Of a DNA stretch of 64,000 nucleotides, positions 19,814 to 29,527 are shown one piece after another. Every line of letters starts with the position of its first letter. Position 1 is the first letter of the stretch. Location: positions 62,001 to 126,000 of the forward strand of contig NZ_JADOES010000011.1 in NCBI RefSeq assembly GCF_018739885.1, read 5' to 3'. Below the pieces are notes generated by a model that worked only from the letters and a program-made list of their open reading frames with translations, was not told where the DNA came from and did not search any database. A program made the position numbers and the translations under genes. The DNA is from Leptothoe spongobia TAU-MAC 1115. GTDB taxonomy: Bacteria > Cyanobacteriota > Cyanobacteriia > Phormidesmidales > Phormidesmidaceae.

Positions 19814-20137
19814 GCTGAAGCGTATCTACCTACGTGAGTGCTGAGGAAAACTGAATTTGGTTTGAGCGGTACATATCACATTAGTGGAGATAGGCCATCG
19901 CCTTAAAGGCATGGGGTATGGCAATGTGATAAGCAATGACCTAGTGCATTAGGACATTTGCTATATTTTGCATTGCTTTTTCAAAACTGATGGGAAAACT
20001 TGAGTTTCTCGGTATCATTTCAACCTAGCTCACGTCCAGAACGTTAGTTTTTTCGCAATAGTAACTCAAGGTTTTAGCTTGAATAGGGTTTCGCAACCTA
20101 TGCTACGTTAGCCACAACAAAGACCGAGAGAACCGCT
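19814..20137. other. Intergenic region with a segment shared with 38771-38795
   Basis: A 25-base stretch at 20018-20042 matches 38771-38795 at 23 positions, and weaker similarity continues for some 50 bases. Otherwise nothing is recognised between the divergent AAA ATPase gene and the next gene. Confidence 0.4.
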
Positions 20138-20677
20138 ATGGGTGATTCGCAAGGTAATCCATTTATTAGCAATCCCTTTATGCAGGGAGCCAAAAAGAAA
20201 CCGCCTGTATCGCCTGAGCCCGAACACCCCTCTAAATCACCAAAAGATCTCTCGCTGTCTCCACCAGAAAAACTTAGCGAGCGGCCAAACTTATCAAAGA
20301 AGGAAAAAAAAACCACTGCTCCAAAAACAGCAAAACCAACGGCAAAATCCTTATCTAAATCAACAGCAGCTAAATCTCGCTCTACCAATAAGCGAAAACG
20401 AGCCAGTCAGCCAGTCGCCCCGCCAACCGCTCCACCTAACTACACTGGCAATGGCTATAAAGTCCAGGTCCTGGCCAAAATTCCCATGCCTACCAATACG
20501 AATATGCCCAGCCGCGATTACTTGTGGTTTGCGGTATACCCTATTATTCCCCGTGTTGGTGACTGCATTTTTCATGATGGACGATACTTTCGCGTAGACG
20601 CTGTTTTTCTATATGAAAGTACAAACGCTAGTTGGTGTGCCGATTTGGAAGTGTCCTATTACACTCGACGGCAGTAG
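20138..20677 (+). CDS. Hypothetical protein with basic low-complexity N-terminus
   Basis: The 179-residue protein is not recognised. Residues 1-95 are rich in Lys, Ser and Pro (repeated PEP/SPK/TAK patterns) and likely disordered. Residues 100-179 form a compact-looking domain beginning YTGNGYKVQVLAKIPMP and containing DYLWFAVYPIIPRVGD and DGRYFRVDAVFLYE. No signal peptide or membrane segment is seen. A basic tail joined to a small beta-rich domain could suggest nucleic-acid or membrane-surface binding, but this is speculation. Confidence 0.65.
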   Translation: MGDSQGNPFISNPFMQGAKKKPPVSPEPEHPSKSPKDLSLSPPEKLSERPNLSKKEKKTTAPKTAKPTAKSLSKSTAAKSRSTNKRKRASQPVAPPTAPPNYTGNGYKVQVLAKIPMPTNTNMPSRDYLWFAVYPIIPRVGDCIFHDGRYFRVDAVFLYESTNASWCADLEVSYYTRRQ

Positions 20678-20762
20678 GAAGATCATTGGCTTGTGATTAC
20701 CTTAAGAGGCAGACCTAATCAACTGCCTATACGAAATCCTGACTGATAGCGCTCGATATCGA

Positions 20763-20790
20763 AGGGCATCCACAAGGGAGTGCCCCTACA
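20763..20790. repeat. Short dispersed-repeat-like inverted sequence
   Basis: GGGCA and TGCCC flank CACAAGGGAG and are followed by CCTAC. The pattern resembles the GTAGGGGCACTCCC-type intergenic repeats common in cyanobacterial genomes. It was identified by eye only. Confidence 0.35.
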
Positions 20791-20880
20791 GGATTGTCTA
20801 TTTTTGAATCGGGGTTAAGGTTAATTCGGATTTGGTATTAGACCCGCTTAGATAGCTTAAGATGCGCCATAGATTAAGTC

Positions 20881-20964
20881 TAAGGGGCCACCACTTAAGC
20901 TTAAGGGACCACCACTTAGACTTAAGGGGCCAACGCTTAGACTTAAGGGACCAACGCTTGAGCC
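20881..20964. repeat. Four tandem copies of a 21-base repeat overlapping a stop codon
   Basis: The units begin at 20881, 20902, 20923 and 20944. The consensus is TAAGGG(G/A)CCA(C/A)C(A/G)CTTA(A/G)(G/A)CT, with alternating GGGG/GGGA versions. The last unit runs into the 3' end of the minus-strand gene and supplies its stop codon at 20943-20945. Confidence 0.85.
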
Positions 20965-21557
20965 ACTGAATGATTTACAAATGAATCATGAATCTGGGTA
21001 ACTAGAGGTTCAGCCGTCGTGTCTTGGGTATATTGGCTGGTGAGCACGACAGTTTGTTGATTGCCATAGCCCAAGAATGTCACCAAAGCTCGCTGTCCGG
21101 TTTCTGGCTCATACCAGATACGAATCCCTGATTGACCATCCACAGCCACTAATGAGTAACTTTGTAAAGATGCAGCATCAGCCGTGATTTGCTCAAGACG
21201 TTGAGGCACGGCGACCTGTGGATCTTCCCGGAGCACTACAATATCGGTGCGAATAGCCATATTAGCGCCATCGGCAATACTGACAATTGCCAAACCATTC
21301 TCTCCTTGGGGTTCTATTTGCCATCCCCTCGGATAGTCCACACTAAACTTAGCAGAGTCATAGCGAGCAAATTCGTTGGAGTCAGGCTGTTCTTGCTTGA
21401 TGTTAAGAGCGTTTTTTGAAGCATTAACCTCAAGCATCGGCTGTCCTATAGTCTGCGCTTCAGCGAAAAACCCGTCTACAGGTAGGGTCAGGACAATCCC
21501 TAAAGCGCCCATACCCAGAAAAAATTGCCCTACGGTTTGCTTAGTATCAAAATCCAT
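20943..21557 (-). CDS. Exported PsbP/DcrB-like protein
   Basis: The 204-residue protein has a hydrophobic signal or anchor at about residues 10-32. The mature domain has the FARYDSAKFSVDYPRGWQ opening, a typical start of PsbP- and DcrB (DUF1795)-like folds, followed by alternating strands and a C-terminal helix. It is probably on the outer face of the plasma or thylakoid membrane. Its function is not assigned. The last residues and stop codon are encoded by a tandem repeat, so its C-terminus may have been altered recently. Confidence 0.6.
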   Translation of the reverse strand: MDFDTKQTVGQFFLGMGALGIVLTLPVDGFFAEAQTIGQPMLEVNASKNALNIKQEQPDSNEFARYDSAKFSVDYPRGWQIEPQGENGLAIVSIADGANMAIRTDIVVLREDPQVAVPQRLEQITADAASLQSYSLVAVDGQSGIRIWYEPETGQRALVTFLGYGNQQTVVLTSQYTQDTTAEPLVTQIHDSFVNHSVAQALVP

Positions 21558-21647
21558 AGTGTTTAGCAGTCTTGTTTATTACCTTGAACAATAGCTCTCA
21601 AGGATCCTAATTGTCTGAACGCAGTCATCCAAATCGAGCAGGATTCC

Positions 21648-22373
21648 ATGAAACTTCTTAATGTTTTTTCGACCATCCCCCCCCTGGCGTTGGGGCTGAC
21701 TTTCATGGCCGCCAGAGCCGAGGCATTTCCCGACTATACACCCAAGCCTCGTGGCATTCCTAACATACGAGTTTCGGGTGGAACCCGTTCCCCTTCTGGT
21801 GTGAACTGCATTAGTGATCCTCAGGCACCTCAGCTAACATCCATATTTCCAGACGATGATCTTGGCTATACAACTGACGAATACCCTGCGTTCCAATGGT
21901 ATATGCCGAGTAACAATGCTAGCCATGTAGAGTTCAATCTGTATGAAGTCCTCAATGAGGATGAGGGCATATTTCAACCGGTTTATCAGACGGCCTTTGT
22001 CCCAAGTGCCACTGCAGGTATTGCTACCTTACAACTGCCAGATCAAGCTGGATTAGTACCTCTCAGCCCAGATAATTACTATTACTGGAGTGTGGAGGTT
22101 TACTGCCCTGATACCCCCACTGCAGTGATGATGGCTGAAGGATTTGTAGAGCTGCTGGTACCTGAGCCATCACTAGCGGAGGCTCTGGCAAGCAGCAATG
22201 GGATAGACCGAGCTGCGATCGCAGCGGACAATAGCCTTTGGTTTGATACGACCCGCGCCTTGACCGATCACCTGCACAGTCATCCCAATGACTTGCAAGC
22301 AATCTCAAGCTGGCAAACCCTGCTGGAATCTATCGGGCTAGAGAATATTACTGAGGCACCTCTACTACCCTAA
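21648..22373 (+). CDS. DUF928 family exported protein
   Basis: The 241-residue protein starts with a signal peptide (hydrophobic 9-24, MAARAEA cleavage region). It has the DUF928 pattern: SGGTRSPSGVNC, a TTDEYPAFQWYMP strand, PVYQTAF, and the DNYYYWSVEVYCPD segment. DUF928 proteins are widespread in cyanobacteria, often near signalling genes. Their role is unknown. A hairpin lies directly after the stop. Confidence 0.8.
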   Translation: MKLLNVFSTIPPLALGLTFMAARAEAFPDYTPKPRGIPNIRVSGGTRSPSGVNCISDPQAPQLTSIFPDDDLGYTTDEYPAFQWYMPSNNASHVEFNLYEVLNEDEGIFQPVYQTAFVPSATAGIATLQLPDQAGLVPLSPDNYYYWSVEVYCPDTPTAVMMAEGFVELLVPEPSLAEALASSNGIDRAAIAADNSLWFDTTRALTDHLHSHPNDLQAISSWQTLLESIGLENITEAPLLP

Positions 22374-22393
22374 ATATCGATGTTTTAGCTAAT

Positions 22394-22420
22394 TAAACCC
22401 TCACTAATATTGAGGGTTTA
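22394..22420 (+). terminator. Hairpin after the DUF928 gene, possible terminator
   Basis: Ten-base arms (TAAACCCTCA/TGAGGGTTTA) are perfect around a 7-base loop. The T run is short, so termination is plausible but not certain. Confidence 0.5.
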
Positions 22421-22500
22421 ACCTGCAGCAAACAAAGTGTACGTTGATTTTTGTTAAAGTTTATGAACACGTTCAAAGTTGACGATCCCACGGGTTACTT

Positions 22501-24222
22501 ATGCTGCGTCTCGAAAACATCACTAAGGTTTATCCCACTGGGGAAGTATTGCGAGACGTCACCTGGGAAGTCAAACCAGGCAATCGCATTGGGCTAGTAG
22601 GGGTCAACGGCGCTGGCAAGTCCACCCAGCTGAAAATCATCATGGGGGAAATCGAACCCACCAGCGGTAACGTGATTCGCCCAAATGAGCTCCACATTGG
22701 CTACCTCAATCAAGAATTTGAGGTTGATCCCCGCCGTACCGTTCGTGAAGAATTCTGGACTGTCTTTGAAGAAGCAAATACAGTTCAAAAAAAGCTTGGC
22801 GAAATTCCAATTCAAATGGAAACCGCCGATCCCAATGAATTGGAAAAATTAATCAAGGCCCTAGATCGAGAACAGCGAAAGTTTGAGGCATTAGACGGCT
22901 ATGGCCTGGAATCAAAAATTGAAAAGATTTTACCCGAAATGGGCTTTCACAATGACGATGGCGAACGTCTAGTCAGCTCTTTTAGCGGTGGCTGGCAAAT
23001 GCGCATGGGCTTAGGTAAAGTCATGCTCAAAGCCCCCGACTTGCTACTACTGGACGAGCCAACCAACCACTTAGACTTAGAAACCATCGAATGGCTCGAA
23101 GGCTACCTCAAAAGCCTAACCACTCCGATGGTGATCATCTCCCATGACCGCGAATTTCTCGATCGTCTGTGTACCCAGATTGTAGAAACTGAGCGCGGTG
23201 TATCAACCACCTATCTAGGCAATTACAGTGCTTACCTCACTCAAAAAGCAGAATCAAAGATAGCTCAGCAAGCCACCTTTGACCGACAGCAGAAGGAAAT
23301 TGCCAAGCAGCAAACCTTTGTGGATCGTTTCCGGGCCAGCGCCACCCGTAGCACCCAGGCAAAGAGTCGAGAAAAACAGCTGGAGAAAATAGAACTAGTT
23401 GAAGCTCCTACTGCTGATGCCAAGGGGCTACGGTTTAAATTTCCACCCGCTCCCCGTAGCGGTCGTGAAGTTGTACAAATCAGCGACCTTACTCATACCT
23501 ATGGAGACAATATTCTATTTTTGGGAGCAGAGTTACTGATTGAGCGGGGCGATCGCATTGCATTTGTCGGCCCTAATGGAGCTGGTAAATCCACATTACT
23601 TCGTTTAATCATGGGGATAGAAGACCCCGTAGAAGGCTCAGCAAGTCTGGGAGAACACAACGTTATTCCTAGTTACTTTGAGCAAAACCAGGCAGAAGCC
23701 CTAGACCTCAGCAAAACCGTGATGGCAACCATCCATGACGAAGTGCCAACCTGGAAAAATGAAGAAGTCCGCACACTGCTAGGCCGGTTTCTATTTAGTG
23801 GCGATATGGTACGTAAGCCCGTCACAGCCCTAAGTGGTGGTGAAAAAGCACGTTTGGCATTAGCAAAAATGCTATTAGCTCCGGCAAATCTTTTGATGCT
23901 AGACGAGCCCACTAACCATTTAGACATTCCGGCCAAAGAGATGCTGGAATCAGCCCTCAAAGAATATGATGGTACCGTTCTCATCGTTTCCCATGACCGT
24001 TTTTTCATCTCTCAAGTAGCTAACAAGATAGTCGAAATTCGCGAAGGTGAATTACGTTTATATCGGGGTGATTACAGCTACTATCTAGATAAAATTGCCC
24101 AAGAAAAAGAGCGCGATAGACTGGAAAAGCTAGAAGCAGAGAGAGCGGCAAAAGCAGCTGCCAAACGTCAGAAACAGAAAGATAAGCAAAAAGCAAAAGC
24201 TGCTTCCAAAAAGAAAAATTAA
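22501..24222 (+). CDS. ABC-F family ATPase (translation/ribosome-associated type)
   Basis: The 573-residue protein has two ABC ATPase domains and no membrane segments. The first has GVNGAGKST, FSGGWQMRMG and LLLLDEPTNHLDLET. The second has GPNGAGKST, LSGGEKARLALAK and LLMLDEPTNHLDIPA. Between them lies the helical P-site linker (about 240-300). A Lys/Arg/Glu-rich coiled tail of about 40 residues ends it, as in Uup-like members. Family members bind the ribosome and some confer antibiotic protection. The subfamily is not determined. Confidence 0.9.
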   Translation: MLRLENITKVYPTGEVLRDVTWEVKPGNRIGLVGVNGAGKSTQLKIIMGEIEPTSGNVIRPNELHIGYLNQEFEVDPRRTVREEFWTVFEEANTVQKKLGEIPIQMETADPNELEKLIKALDREQRKFEALDGYGLESKIEKILPEMGFHNDDGERLVSSFSGGWQMRMGLGKVMLKAPDLLLLDEPTNHLDLETIEWLEGYLKSLTTPMVIISHDREFLDRLCTQIVETERGVSTTYLGNYSAYLTQKAESKIAQQATFDRQQKEIAKQQTFVDRFRASATRSTQAKSREKQLEKIELVEAPTADAKGLRFKFPPAPRSGREVVQISDLTHTYGDNILFLGAELLIERGDRIAFVGPNGAGKSTLLRLIMGIEDPVEGSASLGEHNVIPSYFEQNQAEALDLSKTVMATIHDEVPTWKNEEVRTLLGRFLFSGDMVRKPVTALSGGEKARLALAKMLLAPANLLMLDEPTNHLDIPAKEMLESALKEYDGTVLIVSHDRFFISQVANKIVEIREGELRLYRGDYSYYLDKIAQEKERDRLEKLEAERAAKAAAKRQKQKDKQKAKAASKKKN

Positions 24223-24822
24223 GGACTGAGAATACAATGTCCGCAAATAAGTCTATTGATGAGGAGCAACCATTTTTGCAGCATGCTCCCAAAACCTTTC
24301 TATAGTTATGGCCGTTAATTGAATGACCAGACTTAAACTTTTAGGTATAAGTTCAATGACGTCGCTACGAATTGTCTTTCATAATACTGGCGCAGTATTA
24401 TGAATAGTCAGAAGCAGCGTAGTGTATACGCAGAATACAACTGATAGTTGTCATGTTTTTAATGAGTCAAATTACTCATTAAAAGTTCAGGTATCGCCTG
24501 GTTATCATCATCTGGGAATAAGAATATAGTTAACAACGCCATAGGTTAATAAATTGCGCTCAGCCTTATCGTCTTGCCGCCGACAGTTAGTAATCATTGT
24601 TCGGACTGGGCTATAAGGTGATTGCTAAGTAGGGTTAACAGACATCATCATTTTGACTGAGTCTTGACCTAATTGGGTTTCCAACCAGAGCCACCCAATC
24701 TAGTTTCAAGGTAATTGAAATTAGATAGTTAAGAAAACATTAATAATCAGGAAAGCGCGAGTGATATGATCTCGCTAGGTAGAAAGTACAGTCGTTCACA
24801 ATCGCAAGAAGGATTTGTAAGT
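24223..24822. other. Intergenic region with two perfect hairpins
   Basis: Between the ABC-F gene and gpmI are two hairpins: 24380-24402 (CATAATACTG/CAGTATTATG, 3-base loop) and 24457-24484 (TTTTAATGAG/CTCATTAAAA, 8-base loop). Neither has a clean T run outside the stem. A 22-codon frame at 24237-24305 begins MSANKSIDEEQPF. I cannot show that it is real. Confidence 0.45.
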
Positions 24823-26421
24823 ATGGCACAGGAGTCTGTTTCTCCAATGGTGCTCGTCATCCTGGATGGATGGGGACATCGCGATGAGGACAATGGGAAT
24901 GCAATTAATAATGCAAGGACCCCTGTCATTGATAGCCTCTGGGCCACCTACCCCCACACATTGATTCAGACATCGGGTAAAGACGTAGGTTTGCCCGATG
25001 GCCAAATGGGTAATTCAGAAGTCGGACACCTGAATATTGGTGCCGGTCGCATCGTTCCCCAAGAACTCGTCCGTATTTCCGACGCAGTTGAAAATGGCTC
25101 GATCCAAGAAAATCAGGCATTACTAAACGTATGCCAGCAGGTGCGTTACAACGGAGGCAAACTCCACTTCATCGGTCTTTGCTCAGAGGGAGGTGTGCAT
25201 TCGCACCTCAATCATTTACTCGGCCTCCTAGACATGGCCAAGTCACAAGATCTTCAAGAGGTTTGTATTCATGCCATTACAGATGGCCGTGATACTCAAC
25301 CCAAAGCCGCTCAGTCAGCCATTCAGAAACTACAGGACCATATTGATCAAATTGGGGTGGGGAAAATCGTTACCCTGAGTGGTCGTTACTATGCCATGGA
25401 CCGCGATCATCGCTGGGATCGTGTAGAAAAAGTCTATAGCGTGATGACAGAGCCTGGCAATGGCAATGGTCATACCGCCATAGCCGCAATCCAAGCGTCC
25501 TATGAGAAGGACGTCACTGATGAGTTTATTGAGCCCGTACGTTTAGCGGATGGTGCAGTCGAACCTAACGATGGTGTCATTTTCTTTAACTTCCGCCCCG
25601 ATCGGGCACGTCAGCTAACCCAAGCCTTTGTAGATCCTGAATTTAAAGGTTTTGAGACAAGGCCCATTACCCCCTTAAGCTTTGTCACCATGACTCAATA
25701 TGATGGCGCTCTGCCAGTGCAGGTCGCATTTGAACCTCAAAATCTGAGCAATATTCTGGGTGAAGTCATTGCAGATCATGGTCTTAAGCAGTTTCGTACA
25801 GCAGAAACTGAAAAATATGCCCACGTCACCTACTTCTTTAATGGTGGTCGTGAGGATCCCTTTGAGGGTGAAGATCGTGAGCTGGTTTCTAGCCCTCAGG
25901 TAGCGACCTATGATAAGGCTCCTGCCATGTCCGTTAAAGCTGTCACTGACACGGCCATTACAGCCATTGGCAAGAAAAAATATGGCTTGGTAGTGATTAA
26001 CTATGCCAATCCCGATATGGTTGGCCATACTGGAAATATGAAGGCTACCATCCAGGCCCTTGAATCAGTGGATGTACAATTGGGCCGTTTACTCGATGCT
26101 GTTGGTCAGGCTGGTGGTACCACAATTATCATTGCGGACCATGGCAACGCTGAGTATATGTGGGATGAAGAAGGTCGCCCTTGGACTGCCCACACAACTA
26201 ATCCAGTACCCTTCATTTTGGTAGAAGGTGAACGGTTAAAGATCCCGGGTCGTGGTGGTGAAGTTGAGTTGAGAGAAAATGGCTGTTTAGCTGATGTTGC
26301 TCCCACCATTTTGGAGATTCTTAAACTGCCTCAACCCCAAGAAATGACAGGGAAATCTATGATTCAACCCGCTCGCGTTGATGTGAAACGCAATCGCACA
26401 CCAGTCAAGGTATCGCTCTAG
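24823..26421 (+). CDS. gpmI: 2,3-bisphosphoglycerate-independent phosphoglycerate mutase
   Basis: GpmI interconverts 3- and 2-phosphoglycerate using manganese. The ATG at 24823 gives a 532-residue protein beginning MAQESVSPMVLVILDGWG. The phosphorylated serine lies in MGNSEVGHLNIGAGR. Metal ligands appear in NYANPDMVGHTG and IADHGNAEYM. An upstream in-frame ATG at 24766 would add 19 atypical residues and is rejected. Two hairpins separate it from secG. Confidence 0.95.
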   Translation: MAQESVSPMVLVILDGWGHRDEDNGNAINNARTPVIDSLWATYPHTLIQTSGKDVGLPDGQMGNSEVGHLNIGAGRIVPQELVRISDAVENGSIQENQALLNVCQQVRYNGGKLHFIGLCSEGGVHSHLNHLLGLLDMAKSQDLQEVCIHAITDGRDTQPKAAQSAIQKLQDHIDQIGVGKIVTLSGRYYAMDRDHRWDRVEKVYSVMTEPGNGNGHTAIAAIQASYEKDVTDEFIEPVRLADGAVEPNDGVIFFNFRPDRARQLTQAFVDPEFKGFETRPITPLSFVTMTQYDGALPVQVAFEPQNLSNILGEVIADHGLKQFRTAETEKYAHVTYFFNGGREDPFEGEDRELVSSPQVATYDKAPAMSVKAVTDTAITAIGKKKYGLVVINYANPDMVGHTGNMKATIQALESVDVQLGRLLDAVGQAGGTTIIIADHGNAEYMWDEEGRPWTAHTTNPVPFILVEGERLKIPGRGGEVELRENGCLADVAPTILEILKLPQPQEMTGKSMIQPARVDVKRNRTPVKVSL

Positions 26422-26451
26422 TAGCGTTGATTGGCTAGATCATCGGGTTCG

Positions 26452-26521
26452 CCATGGCACCATACCCTGAGGTACCATGGTTTGGCACTAGTGTTCCAGG
26501 TTTACGTGACCTGGACACACT
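26452..26521 (+). promoter_or_regulatory. Two tandem hairpins between gpmI and secG
   Basis: Hairpin 1 (26452-26480) pairs CCATGGCACC with GGTACCATGG with one mismatch. Hairpin 2 (26490-26521) pairs AGTGTTCCAGGT with ACCTGGACACACT with one bulge. No T run follows. The position suggests mRNA processing, protection of the gpmI end, or control of secG. Confidence 0.45.
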
Positions 26522-26558
26522 GCTTTAGGTAATTGAAAGAACAGTTGGACTAATTGCA

Positions 26559-26933
26559 ATGGCGGTAGTATCGGTTTTACAGGTGATATGGCTAGTGTCT
26601 GCCATTGGGTTAATCATTTTGGTGCTATTTCATAGCCCCAAGGGAGATGGTCTTGGAGCATTAGGTGGGCAAGCCCAAATGTTTACGAGTACCAAGAGTG
26701 CCGAAACCGCCTTGAATCGTGCCACTTGGCTGTTAACGATTCTATTTATGGGAATTACGGTTATTTTGAGTGCTGGCTGGCTGGGTAATTCAGTATCGGA
26801 ACTACCCACATCTGTAGAGGCTATACCCATTGAAGAAACAGCTCCACCTATTGAAGAAACAGCTCCTGCCGTTGAAACTACTATCCCAGCGGATTTAGAG
26901 TCTCCTGAAACACCTGGCGAAGCAGCTGAGTAA
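26559..26933 (+). CDS. secG: Protein translocase subunit SecG
   Basis: SecG is the third subunit of the SecYEG channel. The 124-residue protein has two membrane segments (about 5-24 and 53-73) with the conserved LLFHSPKGDGLGALGG-like loop, here VLFHSPKGDGLG, between them. The C-terminal tail (about 75-124) is longer than usual and rich in Glu, Pro and Thr, with the EETAPPIEETAP near-repeat. Confidence 0.92.
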   Translation: MAVVSVLQVIWLVSAIGLIILVLFHSPKGDGLGALGGQAQMFTSTKSAETALNRATWLLTILFMGITVILSAGWLGNSVSELPTSVEAIPIEETAPPIEETAPAVETTIPADLESPETPGEAAE

Positions 26934-26958
26934 AGGTTTTCACCCTGCTCAATAAAAC

Positions 26959-27000
26959 AACCAAAAGCCTCAGAGTAGTATTACTCTGAGGCTTTTGGTT
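26959..27000. terminator. Strong bidirectional terminator between secG and tktA
   Basis: Perfect 19-base arms (AACCAAAAGCCTCAGAGTA and its complement) flank a 4-base loop. The stem's own A/T ends provide T runs for both strands. It serves two convergent genes. Confidence 0.88.
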
Positions 27001-27059
27001 ATCTATTTCTTTTTCCAGATAGAGCACACAAGGGTATGTGCCCTATCTGGTGAGAATCA

Positions 27060-29057
27060 TTAAAGAGCGTTTGCACGAGCAACCACATTCTCAACGGTAT
27101 AACCAAACTCCTGCATGATACGACCACCAGGGGCAGACGCACCAAAGCCAGAAACGCTAATCATGTCACCGTCCGCACCGTAGTACTTGCCCCAACCCAT
27201 TTCGATACCCGCTTCAACCACAAGGCGCTTGGTAATCGCTTTGGGTAGAACAGACTCCTTGTAAGCAGCATCTTGAGCTTCGAATAGTTCCCAACAGGGC
27301 ATTGAAACAACACGAACTTTCTTACCTTCGGCACGTAGTTTCTTGGCTGCATCCAGGCAAAGAGACACTTCACTACCCGTACCAATCAAAATCAGGTCAG
27401 CACCAGCGTCATCAGAAATAACGTACGCGCCTTTAGCAACAGCATCAATGGAGCTACCTTCTAGCTGAGGTAGATTTTGACGGGAGAAGGCCATGAGCGT
27501 GGGAGTCTTGCGACTTGCGATCGCAACCTTATATGCCCCCGAGGTCTCATTACCGTCCGCCGGACGAATCACATAGAGATTAGGAATCGCACGTAGAGAA
27601 GCAACGGTTTCTACTGGCTGATGAGTAGGTCCGTCTTCACCCAAGGCAATGGAGTCATGGGTCATGACATAAAGGACACCGGCCTCGGATAGTGCCGACA
27701 GACGAATCGCCGCCCGCATGTAGTCAGCAAATACCAGGAACGTAGCACAGTAAGGAATCAAACCTGAGTTGTGCAGAGCAATACCGTTACAAATAGCGCC
27801 CATGCCATGCTCACGCACGCCAAAGCGCAGGTTACGGTTTTCATAGCCACCCTTTTGGAAGTCGCCAGAGATCTTCATCAGGGTATTGTTGGATTTGGCC
27901 AAGTCAGCAGACCCCCCCACTAACTCAGGCACTGCCGGAGCTAAAGCGTTGAGAGTGGCTTCAGAGGTCTTCCGAGTTGCGATCGCCTTATCACCAGGTG
28001 CATAGGTAGGCAAGGCATCTGCCCAATTTGCAGGTAGTTCACCAGAAAGCATCCGCTCAAATAGGGCCGCTTCTTTGGCGTACTTGGTGCGATAGGTAGC
28101 TAATGCCTGATTCCACTCAGCTTCAGCGCTGGCCCCTTTCTCAACGGCCTGACGGAAACGAGCCATAACATCATCAGGAATGACGAAAGGCGCATGTTCC
28201 CAACCCAAGCTTTCGCGAGTTAAGGCAATTTCTGCATCACCTAGAGCTGCACCGTGGACACCGGAGGTGTCAGCCATATTGGGAGAACCATAACCAATGG
28301 TGGTGGTTACCTTGATCATAGTGGGCTTATCAGTCACCTTCTTAGCGGCTTCGATAGCTTTTGCGATCGCGTCCAGGTCATTGTTGCCATCCTTTACATG
28401 CAGCACGTGCCAGCCATACGCTTCAAAGCGCTTGCTGACATCCTCAGTAAAGGAAATGTCTGTGGAACCGTCGATGGAAATATGGTTGTCATCATAGAGG
28501 GCAATCAGCTTACCCAAGCCCAAGTGACCGGCCAAGGAACATGCCTCACCCGAGACACCTTCCATATTGCAGCCATCACCCAAAATCACATAGGTATAGT
28601 GGTCAACCAGAGTGCAGTCAGGCTTGTTAAAACGCGCGGCCAGGTGAGCTTCTGCCATAGCTAAGCCGACACCATTACAAATACCTTGACCAAGGGGACC
28701 TGTCGTAACTTCAACACCGGGAGTTTCAAAGTTCTCGGGGTGTCCAGGAGTAGTCGCTCCCCACTGACGGAAGTTCTTAATGTCTTCAATCTTGACACTG
28801 TCGTAACCAGTGAGATGCAGCAGTGCATACTGCAGCATGCAACCATGTCCTGCGGATAGGACAAAGCGATCTCGGTTAAACCACTGGGGATTTTTGGGAT
28901 TAAAGCGCATAAATTGATCCCAAAGAACAAACGCCATTGGCGCAGCTCCCATGGGCAAACCAGGATGACCAGATTTAGCCTTTTCAACGGCATCAATGGC
29001 CAAGAACCGAATGGCATTTATACACTGGGTTTCAAGAGATTGGGTTGCGACAGCCAT
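27060..29057 (-). CDS. tktA: Transketolase
   Basis: Transketolase transfers two-carbon units with thiamine diphosphate, serving the Calvin cycle and pentose phosphate pathway. The 665-residue protein has the [17 protein letters not shown] start, the ThDP/metal segment [15 protein letters not shown], and the second-domain [16 protein letters not shown]. It is full length. A 470-base region with no recognised feature separates it from fabF. Confidence 0.97.
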   Translation of the reverse strand: MAVATQSLETQCINAIRFLAIDAVEKAKSGHPGLPMGAAPMAFVLWDQFMRFNPKNPQWFNRDRFVLSAGHGCMLQYALLHLTGYDSVKIEDIKNFRQWGATTPGHPENFETPGVEVTTGPLGQGICNGVGLAMAEAHLAARFNKPDCTLVDHYTYVILGDGCNMEGVSGEACSLAGHLGLGKLIALYDDNHISIDGSTDISFTEDVSKRFEAYGWHVLHVKDGNNDLDAIAKAIEAAKKVTDKPTMIKVTTTIGYGSPNMADTSGVHGAALGDAEIALTRESLGWEHAPFVIPDDVMARFRQAVEKGASAEAEWNQALATYRTKYAKEAALFERMLSGELPANWADALPTYAPGDKAIATRKTSEATLNALAPAVPELVGGSADLAKSNNTLMKISGDFQKGGYENRNLRFGVREHGMGAICNGIALHNSGLIPYCATFLVFADYMRAAIRLSALSEAGVLYVMTHDSIALGEDGPTHQPVETVASLRAIPNLYVIRPADGNETSGAYKVAIASRKTPTLMAFSRQNLPQLEGSSIDAVAKGAYVISDDAGADLILIGTGSEVSLCLDAAKKLRAEGKKVRVVSMPCWELFEAQDAAYKESVLPKAITKRLVVEAGIEMGWGKYYGADGDMISVSGFGASAPGGRIMQEFGYTVENVVARANAL

Positions 29058-29527
29058 AGTCTTCCAAGTAATTAACGACGGTACAGTCCAGGTGTGAACA
29101 GAGCAGTATTAGATGAACGCACCTTTGCTGATGGTGATAGCAGATTAGGGTCCCTAAAGCAGGTACTCCCCAATACGCAAAGCATGCGCTAGAGACGGAT
29201 AGGTATGTAATTTACAAAGACATGCCCCCAGGCCAATGCACTGGAACACATAGCAATGTAAAAAACATTCCCACAGACAACAGTTTGGAGCAGGCACTTA
29301 GCCACTCACCCACCGACTCTGATTGTGATAGCTCATAGCCCAAGCACGTGAGCTAATCACCCCAACCTAGTCAAAGGAGAGTCACTGGCCTAAGCCTATA
29401 CCGTGATTTGCCAGCACATTCATGGTCTTGAATAAGCTCGCATAGAAGGGTACACCCACAAAGTGAGCAAACCTTCCGTTTTACTTAATGTTTTCCGTTA
29501 GGTCATTATACCTACCAAGCCGTAGCA
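29058..29527. other. Intergenic region upstream of tktA
   Basis: No gene, RNA or clear repeat was seen. It presumably holds the tktA promoter on the minus strand and the fabF 3' region. Confidence 0.4.

Noticed and set aside
24237..24305. 22-codon frame after the ABC-F gene
   Set aside because: Too short to judge without conservation data, although it starts soon after the upstream stop.
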